A stretch of 64,000 nucleotides of DNA from Limisphaerales bacterium. Lineage in GTDB: Bacteria; Verrucomicrobiota; Verrucomicrobiia; Limisphaerales; SXTU01. Below the pieces are notes generated by a model, which was not told the origin of the DNA, ran no database searches, and saw only the letters and a list, made by a program, of their open reading frames with translations. The position numbers and the translations under genes are program-made. Positions 56,235 through 64,000 of the stretch are shown one piece after another. The DNA lies in assembly GCA_009773355.1 (NCBI GenBank), contig WRPG01000002.1:162214-226213 (forward strand), read 5' to 3'. The number at the start of each line of letters is the position of its first letter. Position 1 is the first letter of the stretch.

Positions 56235-56810
56235 CTATCGCTCCGACTTGACCTCGAAGGCCAGGCCGAGGCCCTTGGGCGCAGGCTCCGTGATGGCGGT
56301 GCGGAACGCGTCGAGCGTCCAGCCTTGCGGGCCTGGCTTGCCGGCGCCGGCGGCGAGAGGCTCGAAGAACAACTGAAACTCTCCGCGCGCCTTGTTCTTC
56401 AGCTCCACGCGGACGTTGCTCTTATGCTTGGCGAAGACGGCGTCCACCTTGGCGGCGTTGTCGCCCTTGGCGTAGTCCGGGATGGCGAGCTTGAGCGTGG
56501 CGACGTAGGGATCGCCGTGGACGGGCGCGGCGGCGAAGACGGCCTGCGCGACCTGGTGGTGGCTGACCACTGCGGGGTCGAAGGTGATGATCGCAAAGCC
56601 GGTGCTCTCGCTGAGGTCGTCCACCTTCGTGACGGTGGGCAGCTTGCGCAGGGACTCATCAATCGAGCTGGCGCAACTGCTGCACTTCACCTCGGTGATG
56701 TAAAAAGTCGCGGTGACGGGCGTGCCCTTGGCGGCGGGCTTGGCCTTGTCCGCCGCGCGGACGGTCAGGAGGGTTGCCAGGGCGACAGTGAGAAACAGGG
56801 TTTTTTTCAT
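56235..56810 (-). CDS. Exported heavy-metal-associated (HMA) domain protein
   Basis: 191 aa with signal peptide (1-19). An HMA domain (about 33-100) carries FYITEVKCSSCASSIDESL, with the metal-binding CxxC in CSSC. The C-terminal 90 residues (ELKNKARGEFQLFFEPLAAG) are not recognised. It would bind Cu(I) or a related metal outside the cytoplasm. It is not next to a copper ATPase; the window's multicopper oxidase is far away. Confidence 0.82.
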   Translation of the reverse strand: MKKTLFLTVALATLLTVRAADKAKPAAKGTPVTATFYITEVKCSSCASSIDESLRKLPTVTKVDDLSESTGFAIITFDPAVVSHHQVAQAVFAAAPVHGDPYVATLKLAIPDYAKGDNAAKVDAVFAKHKSNVRVELKNKARGEFQLFFEPLAAGAGKPGPQGWTLDAFRTAITEPAPKGLGLAFEVKSER

Positions 56811-56876
56811 GGCGGCAGGTTGGGTGACAGGGCAGGGGACGTCAAGGGCCGCCAGTGGTCAAGGAACCTTCCGTTT

Positions 56877-57398
56877 TCAGCGCATCACCGCCTGGCCCTT
56901 CCACTTGCCGGCCCAGCGCACGGCCTCACGGACATGCGGCAGTTCGCGCTGGACCGCCTCGCGGGCGCGTTCGTGGCATTCGAGATACTCGCGCAGCACG
57001 CGCAACGCGTCCTCGCCCATCGCCGCGCCGGGGAACAACTCCGACGGCCGGGCGGCGAAATTCAGGCCCAGTTGCAGCGTGCGGGCGTCGAGCGTCCGGC
57101 CCAGGTCGTGGTTGCTCAACAGCAGCCGCCGCTCCGGGTGGCTCGTCTGCCCGCAACTGTCCAGGAACCACGTCGGCGAGCCGGTCGAGTCCACATGCAG
57201 CAGCGTGAGCAGCTTCTTTTCGAGCTGCCAGAGCTTGTCCATCAAGTCGTCGGAGACGTTCAGCGTGCGCAACGTGCCGACCCGCTGGAGGAAGGCGAGA
57301 TAAGCCTCCGCATACCCGGCTCCGGCGCACACTGGCAGCGCGAAGCGCCGCTGCCACGCGACCAGTTGCGTCGTCGGGCGGTTCAACGCCTTGGCCAT
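56877..57398 (-). CDS. Protein of unknown function with HTH-like N-terminus
   Basis: 173 aa from ATG at 57398; the frame is open to 57452. It begins MAKALNRPTTQLVAWQRRFALP, reminiscent of a helix-turn-helix, followed by TLRTLNVSDDLMDKLWQLEKKLL and a Trp/Cys-containing middle (TWFLDSCGQTSHPERRLLLS). No domain recognised. Starts 80 bp downstream of the VF530 gene on the same strand. Confidence 0.55.
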   Translation of the reverse strand: MAKALNRPTTQLVAWQRRFALPVCAGAGYAEAYLAFLQRVGTLRTLNVSDDLMDKLWQLEKKLLTLLHVDSTGSPTWFLDSCGQTSHPERRLLLSNHDLGRTLDARTLQLGLNFAARPSELFPGAAMGEDALRVLREYLECHERAREAVQRELPHVREAVRWAGKWKGQAVMR

Positions 57399-57477
57399 GT
57401 CTCCGAGGGTGTGCACAACGGCGAGGATGCAAACCGCCGGGAGCGTCCGCAAGGAACTCCCGACCGGGCAGGGAAGA

Positions 57478-57753
57478 TCAAGGCCCGCGCGGCGGACCCG
57501 TGGGAGCGGGGGCTGCGTCCGGCTGAGTCTCCAGCTTCTCCAGGATGAACCACGTCTCGACTTTCTTCCGCGCCCACGGGGTCTTGCGCAGGAACGTGAG
57601 GCTGGATTTCACGCTCGGATTGAACAGGAAGCACCGGATCGGAATGCGCCGCCCCAGTTCCGCCCAGCCGTGCCGCGCGACCAGTTCGTTGACGACCATT
57701 TCCAGCGTGATGCCGTGCAACGGGTCGCGCGGATGATGAGCGGGCGAGGGCAT
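57478..57753 (-). CDS. VF530 family (DUF2132) DNA-binding-like protein
   Basis: 91 aa from ATG at 57753. The sequence [20 protein letters not shown] followed by [20 protein letters not shown] and [20 protein letters not shown] is a clear match to the VF530/DUF2132 family, usually 70-90 residues. The family was linked to DNA binding on structural grounds. The C-terminal 20 residues are Pro-rich and extra. Role unknown. Confidence 0.9.
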   Translation of the reverse strand: MPSPAHHPRDPLHGITLEMVVNELVARHGWAELGRRIPIRCFLFNPSVKSSLTFLRKTPWARKKVETWFILEKLETQPDAAPAPTGPPRGP

Positions 57754-57851
57754 GGATTGACTGCGACTGCCCGCAGCTTTCCTGAGCGCCGCAAACTCTT
57801 CAAGCTGCCTTCCATCGCCAATCCCCAAGAGGCGTTCGCTGCCTCACGGCG

Positions 57852-59377
<1,526 letters not shown>

Positions 59378-59381
<4 letters not shown>

Positions 59382-60280
59382 TGCTTCCAGTCGCGCCAGA
59401 TCCAGCGCATCGCCTCGGGGAAGAGTTGCGTGCCGTGATTGCCACTGTGGACGCCCTCGCCGAAGACAAACTTGTGGTCGTAGCCCTTTTCCTTCAGCGC
59501 GGCGGCCATCGCCTTGTTCGCCTCGGGCCACGAGCCGAACTGGTTCACGATGTCGTTGCTGCCGTCCTGCTGAAAGATGCGGATGGGCTTGCGCGGGTTG
59601 CTGCGGACCAGTTCGGGATACTTGTTACCGCCGCGGATGTTCGTGAAGCTGCCGACGGTGGTGAAGCACTTGCGGAACTCGTTGGGCCGCTCCCAGCAAA
59701 CTGTCCACGCGCAGATGCCGCCGCTGCTGCTGCCGGCAATGCACCGCTCGGCCGGATCTTTCGTGAGCTTATACTGCTTGCCAACCTCGGGGAGAATCTC
59801 CTCCAGCAGGAAACGCGAGTAGAGGTCGCCGAGGCTGTCGTATTCGAAGCTGCGGTTCGAGGCGGGCGCGGGCCGACCATCGGGACGCTTCGGCGCGACC
59901 TCGCCGGGCTTGAGCGGCTTGGTGCCGGGCCGGATGAAGATGCCGATGGTCACGGGCATTTCCTTCTTGTGGATGAGGTTGTCGAAGACCGTCGCGGCCC
60001 GGTAGAGCATGCCGTCCTGACAAACGAACACGCACGCGGGCGTCTTGCCGTCGTATTGCTTCGGGACGTAGACGGAATACTTCCGCACCGTGCCGGGGAA
60101 GACCTTGCTGTCGTTCCACTCGTATTCCGTCACCACGCCTTTGGGGACGCCGGGCTGCTCCTCGGAATCGGGCGTGAGCTTCTTGTATTGGTCATCGGGC
60201 GACGGCTCCTTCTTCTTCTCGGCGGCGAAGAGCGGCGCGGAGAAGGTGAGGCAAAGGAGCGATGTGAGGAGGATTTTCAT
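59378..60280 (-). CDS. Exported esterase (Fes/feruloyl esterase-like alpha/beta hydrolase)
   Basis: 300 aa with signal peptide (1-19). Alpha/beta hydrolase with the nucleophile elbow GSSSGG (about Ser190), preceded by ILPEVGKQYKLTKDPAERCI. KYSVYVPKQYDGKTPACVFV is the typical esterase_D strand. HSGNHG near the end supplies a His. Family members cleave feruloyl or acetyl esters. The start of the sulfatase overlaps its stop, so the two are likely co-expressed in polysaccharide degradation. Confidence 0.9.
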
Positions 60281-60291
60281 AGGCGGGAATT

Positions 60292-60384
60292 AACCACGGA
60301 TGAACACAGATTCACACGGATGAAGACGGCCTCCTGCGCCGACTGTGATTTTCCATCCGTGTTCATCGGTGTCCATCCGTGGTT
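60292..60384. repeat. Inverted repeat, AACCACGGATGAACACAG type
   Basis: Arms 60292-60323 and 60354-60384 are imperfect reverse complements. The family resembles the outer arms at 11.4-11.6 kb (AACCACGAATGGACACG). Located between the lactonase and the esterase genes. Confidence 0.87.
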
Positions 60385-60388
60385 GAAA

Positions 60389-61369
60389 CTATTTCTTCTT
60401 CGCCGGCGGCGGCGGATCCTTTGGCGGTGGGAGGAAGAACAAGTTGCCGTTTGCCTTCGTTTTGCGGGCAAACACCTGGTCCGCGCAGGTCACGTAAAGC
60501 ACGTCCATGTTCGGCCCGCCGAAGCCGCAGCTCGTCATGAACTTGCTCGTCGGCTTGGGCAGCACGCCGCTCATGCGCCCCGTGGGATCAAACACCTGCA
60601 CGCCCACCGCGCTCGCCACGTAGTAGCGGCCCTGCCGGTCGCTCGTCATGCCGTCGCCGCTGCTGGCGGTCTTGTAGACCGGTGAGCGGCCGTCGGGACT
60701 TTTCGCGTTCACGTCCACCTCGGTGCGCAAGGTCATGTAAGGCTCCTTGTGCGTGAGGCTGCCGTCCGGCTGGATGCGCATGGCCCACACATGCTGCCCG
60801 CGCGAGTCGGAGACGGCGAGCGTCCCCTGGTCCGGCGACACCGTGATGCCGTTCGGCGCGGTGATGCCCGTGTCCACCGCGCGCTTCTCGCCGGTCTTGG
60901 GGTTCACGAAGGTGATCTGCTTCTTGCCCGTCTCGGTGAAGTAGACGTGTCCCTTGTGCGTGACCACCAGGTCATTCGGCTGCACGTCCTCGGCGATGAC
61001 CGTCTTGGTCCCTTCGGGCAGCTTGAAGGCGATGATCTGCTTCTCCTTGCCCACGCCGGCGCACGCGTAGAGCCGCCCGTCCGGCCCCCACTTCAACCCG
61101 CTGCACACGGTGCCTTCGAGAAACTTCGACTTCGTCCCGTCCGGCGCGACCTTCCAGATCGCCGGCGGCGTGCTCCTCATGTCGCTGAAGTAAAAGTTGC
61201 CCTTGTCATCCGCGCACGGCGCGTCCGTGAAGCCATGCCCCTCGGACACGAGCTTCCAGCCCTCGCCCTCGATGAGCAGCATCGAGAGCGGCATGTCCTG
61301 CGAATGGGCCTTGAGCGTGAGCAGCGCGAAGCCCAGCAAGGTGAGCGTCCAGTGGTCGAGTTTTTTCAT
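60389..61369 (-). CDS. Exported SMP-30/gluconolactonase-like protein
   Basis: 326 aa with signal peptide (1-23). Six-bladed propeller pattern: EGPxW-type start replaced by HGFTDAPCADDKGNFYFSDM, CSGLKWGPDGRLYACAG, PNDLVVTHKGHVYFTET, TAPNGITVSPDQGTLAVSDS and GDGMTSDRQGRYYVAS, with the conserved Asn/Asp calcium ligands. A Pro-rich tail (PPPKDPPPPAKKK) ends it. It would hydrolyse sugar lactones. The gene precedes the esterase/sulfatase pair with a repeat in between. Confidence 0.92.
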   Translation of the reverse strand: MKKLDHWTLTLLGFALLTLKAHSQDMPLSMLLIEGEGWKLVSEGHGFTDAPCADDKGNFYFSDMRSTPPAIWKVAPDGTKSKFLEGTVCSGLKWGPDGRLYACAGVGKEKQIIAFKLPEGTKTVIAEDVQPNDLVVTHKGHVYFTETGKKQITFVNPKTGEKRAVDTGITAPNGITVSPDQGTLAVSDSRGQHVWAMRIQPDGSLTHKEPYMTLRTEVDVNAKSPDGRSPVYKTASSGDGMTSDRQGRYYVASAVGVQVFDPTGRMSGVLPKPTSKFMTSCGFGGPNMDVLYVTCADQVFARKTKANGNLFFLPPPKDPPPPAKKK

Positions 61370-61506
61370 GCGTTCTGCGGAGGTGTTTGACGGTCATTGG
61401 CCGGCGCGGCAAGCCGAAAACAGGGCGCAGCCTCGCGGCGGGTGCGCTGAAATGCCCGGACACCGGGAAAGGCCGATGGAAAACTCCGCGCTCGATGGTG
61501 CTCGGC

Positions 61507-61929
61507 CTACTTCTGCCCCGGCTGCTTCGTGTAGGCGGTCACGGCCTTGATCTTCGCGACCTTGGCGGCGTCCATCACCTTCACGAGCTGGCCGACGGGC
61601 GCTTCCGTGTCGGAGCGGATGGCGAGGGTGACGTTGGGGTTTTCCCGCACCTTGGCGGCGAGCTCCTCCTGGAGCTTCTCAGCGGTCACGGGCTTCCCGC
61701 CGAAGTGCAGGTGCGGCGCGGCCTTGACGATGTCCACGAAGAGCGGTGGAATTTTTTCGCTGACTCCCTCTTTGGCCTGCTTGGACTCCGGGAGCGTGAG
61801 CTTCACCGCCGGCTGCTGGCGGAAGGTCGTGGTGACCATCAGGAAGATGAGCACGACCATCAGCACGTCAATCAGCGACACGATGATGACGGCGGGCGGG
61901 GTGCGGCGTTTGCGGGCGGTGAACTGCAT
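61507..61929 (-). CDS. Biopolymer transport protein ExbD/TolR family
   Basis: 140 aa. One N-terminal transmembrane helix with the conserved Asp: VIIVSLIDVLMVVLIFLMVT. A periplasmic domain follows (LTLPESKQAKEG..PVTAEKLQEELAAKVR). It works with ExbB in a proton-driven energising complex for TonB. It lies 13 bp downstream of exbB. Confidence 0.94.
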   Translation of the reverse strand: MQFTARKRRTPPAVIIVSLIDVLMVVLIFLMVTTTFRQQPAVKLTLPESKQAKEGVSEKIPPLFVDIVKAAPHLHFGGKPVTAEKLQEELAAKVRENPNVTLAIRSDTEAPVGQLVKVMDAAKVAKIKAVTAYTKQPGQK

Positions 61930-61942
61930 CGCGGGCGGGGCT

Positions 61943-62542
61943 TCAGGCGCGGCCGGCGGCGCGGTATTGCCGTTGCAGGAACTCGTCGCAGAGCGTCTCC
62001 AGCTCGACGGCGAGCGTCTCGACCTTCTTGCTGTAGTAACTCCACGCCACCAGCGAGGGGATCGCCACCAGCAGGCCCAGCAGCGTCGCGCGCAAGGCCA
62101 GCGCGATGCCGGCGGCGAACAGCGAGTTGTCCCCGCCCAGGGTCTGCTGGCCCATGCCGGTGAAGAGCAGGATCAAACCATACACCGTGCCGACCAGCCC
62201 GAGCAGCGGCGCGATGCCGGTGATGATTTCCAGCACCACCAGGCCGCGCTCGAGCTGCGCCATCTCGTGCCGAGCCTTGGTCTGGAGCGCGTCAATGTTC
62301 TCGCCCTTGGGGCAGTCGAGGTGGTTTGCGGCGACGAGCAGCAGTCGCCCGAGCGGCGAGGGATGCTGGTCGCACAGGCGGCGCAGCATCGGCAGGTCGG
62401 ACGCGGCCTGGCAGTTATCCACCGCCTCCTCGAGGACCGGGGGGATGACGCGCGCCATGCGCAGCGCGAGCGCGCGCTCGATGATGAAGGTCAGGCTGAC
62501 GACCGAGGTCAGCATCAGCACCAGGTAGATGGCATTTTCCAT
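61943..62542 (-). CDS. MotA/TolQ/ExbB proton channel family protein
   Basis: 199 aa from ATG at 62542; the upstream frame is not conserved. Three transmembrane helices: AIYLVLMLTSVVSLTFIIER, LEIITGIAPLLGLVGTVYGLI with the family GLVGTV motif, and ALRATLLGLLVAIPSLVAWSYY. A long cytoplasmic loop lies between the first two. It forms the proton channel with ExbD. It sits between tonB and exbD on the minus strand. Confidence 0.94.
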   Translation of the reverse strand: MENAIYLVLMLTSVVSLTFIIERALALRMARVIPPVLEEAVDNCQAASDLPMLRRLCDQHPSPLGRLLLVAANHLDCPKGENIDALQTKARHEMAQLERGLVVLEIITGIAPLLGLVGTVYGLILLFTGMGQQTLGGDNSLFAAGIALALRATLLGLLVAIPSLVAWSYYSKKVETLAVELETLCDEFLQRQYRAAGRA

Positions 62543-62594
62543 TTGTCGGGCGGAATTGATGCGCTGTCCGCGCGGGCGGAGCAAGCGGAGAAGC

Positions 62595-63995
62595 TCAGTT
62601 GTAGAAGAAGGAGAAGCGCACGTCGCGGTAGTCGGCCTGCATCTGGCGGCGCATGTCGCTGGGCCAGCGCGGGAAGGGGGCGGGGTCCTGAATGGCCTTC
62701 TGGCAGAAGAGCGCGTAGAGATCGCCCACGTCGGCATCGCTGATCTTCAAGTCGGTCACGCGCCCGTCGAAGTGCATGCGGAACTCGACCACCACCTTGC
62801 CGCGCGGGGTCGGGCGGGACTCCAGCAGGCTATACCAGCGCTGCTGGATGGCCTGGATGATGGCCGCATCGTAGGCTCCGAAAGACATCCCGCGCACATC
62901 GAGCGCGCTGACGCCGAGGTTCTTCACGCCGCCGGCCTGCTTCATCTTCTCGCCGACCAGGCCGCTCTCGGCGCGGCGCGCGAGGGCTTCCTTGATGGTG
63001 CGCGGACGGGAAATCTTGGTGTCGGCGTCTCCCGGCTCGGGAGGCGGCGCGGGCTTGGCGGTGCTGGGGTTCAAGCTCGGCACGGAGTTTGGGGCGATCG
63101 TCGTGGCTTTGGCTATCTGCACGGGCGCGGGGGAAGGCGGCGCAGGCGGCGTGGCTTTCGGTTTGGGCTGGGTGTCGCCCGCCGGCTTCGGGGTCGGAGG
63201 GGGGGTGGGCCGCAAGGGTTGTGGCTCGGGCTTGGGCGGCGGCGCAGCTTGAGGCGCGGGCTTGGGTTGCGGAGCCGGAGTGACTTTCGGAGCGGGAGGC
63301 GGTGGCTGTGGCTTGGGGTCGGGCGTGGTCTTGGCTTCCGGTGGCGGCGTTGGTGCTTTCGGCTTCGGCGTGGGCGGCGGCTCGGCGGGCGGGAGCGGTC
63401 GCGTGACTTCCGTGACCTTGGCGAACTGCTCCTGCTTGCCGTCAATCTTCGGGACGTTCGACTCAATCTTGGTGTCTGGGTTCGCCGCGCGCGTGCTGAC
63501 GACGGAGTAGAGCTTCGCGTCCTTCGGCGGCTCGCTGGCGAGCGCCGGGTCCACATCCACGAACGTGAGCTGCGGCATCGGCGGCTCCTCGGGCGGCGGG
63601 GGCGTGGCGAGCAGTTTCTTCAACTCCGGCGGCAAGGGCTTCGGCTCGTCGAGCTTGAGCAGCAGCAAGGCAGGGTTGAGCTTCGCGGATTGCGTCTTGA
63701 GCCAGTCGAGGAACGCCAGTTGTGGCAGGTTCGCGCGGAACTCCCAGGCCACCGCGATGACCACATGCATGACGATGGAGCAGACGAACGCGAGCACGAA
63801 CAGGCTGGCCTGGTCGCGTCGCGGTCGTCGGGCTTTGTATGCCGCCAAGTCCACTGCCGCCAAAGTAACAGCGGACGACGGAACGGCAAAGCTTGTTCGT
63901 GGCAGGGCTGACGCATCAAAATCCGGCTGGGTTGGTGGACGAACCTGGCGTTGAGTAGGGGTGGGGTGGTAGGAGTGGCCGTCAATGTCTGACAC
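62595..63995 (-). CDS. Energy transducer TonB, possibly N-terminally incomplete
   Basis: 466 aa from GTG at 63995. The frame stays open to the window edge, so the true start may lie outside. A transmembrane anchor (ASLFVLAFVCSIVMHVVIAV, about 62-84) is followed by a very long Pro/Lys/Glu/Thr-rich linker (about 150-310). A C-terminal TonB domain ends GAYDAAIIQAIQQRWYSLLE, then GKVVVEFRMHFDGRVTDLKI. It transfers proton-motive energy from ExbBD to outer-membrane receptors. The 66-residue cytoplasmic N-terminus is longer than usual. No receptor gene is in the window. Confidence 0.9.
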   Translation of the reverse strand: MSDIDGHSYHPTPTQRQVRPPTQPDFDASALPRTSFAVPSSAVTLAAVDLAAYKARRPRRDQASLFVLAFVCSIVMHVVIAVAWEFRANLPQLAFLDWLKTQSAKLNPALLLLKLDEPKPLPPELKKLLATPPPPEEPPMPQLTFVDVDPALASEPPKDAKLYSVVSTRAANPDTKIESNVPKIDGKQEQFAKVTEVTRPLPPAEPPPTPKPKAPTPPPEAKTTPDPKPQPPPPAPKVTPAPQPKPAPQAAPPPKPEPQPLRPTPPPTPKPAGDTQPKPKATPPAPPSPAPVQIAKATTIAPNSVPSLNPSTAKPAPPPEPGDADTKISRPRTIKEALARRAESGLVGEKMKQAGGVKNLGVSALDVRGMSFGAYDAAIIQAIQQRWYSLLESRPTPRGKVVVEFRMHFDGRVTDLKISDADVGDLYALFCQKAIQDPAPFPRWPSDMRRQMQADYRDVRFSFFYN

Positions 63996-64000
63996 GCACA

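Overview
This window looks like a chromosomal segment of a GC-rich member of the PVC superphylum, most likely Verrucomicrobia. The basis is the mix of planctomycete/verrucomicrobial families: two DUF1501 proteins, a DUF1552 protein, a DUF1549/DUF1553 protein, a DUF1080 hydrolase, a formylglycine sulfatase, an SMP-30 lactonase, an SGNH hydrolase, and a DUF58/VWA operon with ABC-2 transporter genes. Shine-Dalgarno motifs are mostly weak. No lineage marker such as rRNA is present, so the assignment is an inference.

Layout. 1-12.3 kb (minus strand): a sugar-nucleotide and heptose region. It holds a partial Nudix hydrolase, two paralogous SDR proteins with altered active sites, a UDP-sugar dehydrogenase homologue lacking the catalytic Cys, a Gfo/Idh/MocA oxidoreductase, a HldE-like nucleotidyltransferase-kinase fusion in reversed domain order, two more epimerases, a transaldolase, a GmhB-like phosphatase and a GmhA-like isomerase. 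A periplasmic multicopper oxidase sits in the middle. 12.3-17.1 kb: DUF1552, DUF1549/1553 and DUF1501 exported proteins. 17.1-18.0 kb: a nucleotidyltransferase-fold protein overlapped by a small conserved-looking ORF. 18.1-21.4 kb: glmS and glgC, divergent. 21.5-30.0 kb: exported hydrolases, a second DUF1501 protein, a tyrosine recombinase, a thioredoxin-fold protein, tgt, and envelope proteins of unknown role. 30.2-41.6 kb: one long plus-strand operon (large membrane protein, ABC ATPase, ABC permease, DUF58, two VWA proteins) whose junctions are filled with inverted repeats. 41.8-50.2 kb: tRNA-Leu, a GNAT-GNAT-cNBD fusion, a FIST remnant, tmk, cysS, a pseudouridine synthase, a 69-aa protein, a degenerate amidohydrolase and ilvD. 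50.3-64 kb: DUF3592, a coiled-coil membrane protein, an RlmI-like methyltransferase, prfC, a DUF1080 protein, an HMA protein, a VF530 protein, a sulfatase/esterase pair, a lactonase and an ExbD-ExbB-TonB set.

The most unusual signal is not a gene family. About twenty inverted repeats of many different sequence families share one architecture: near-perfect 20-50 bp arms, a short loop, sometimes one nested in another. Most lie between genes, but several are inside coding sequence and in frame (DUF1549/1553 protein, the C-terminal tail of the second VWA protein, and the N-terminus of the sulfatase). In the 32-39 kb operon they form open reading frames that begin at or near the upstream stop codon and end at or near the downstream start codon, twice with exact ATGA overlaps at both ends. 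This suggests insertion at start codons that preserves, or rebuilds, translational coupling.
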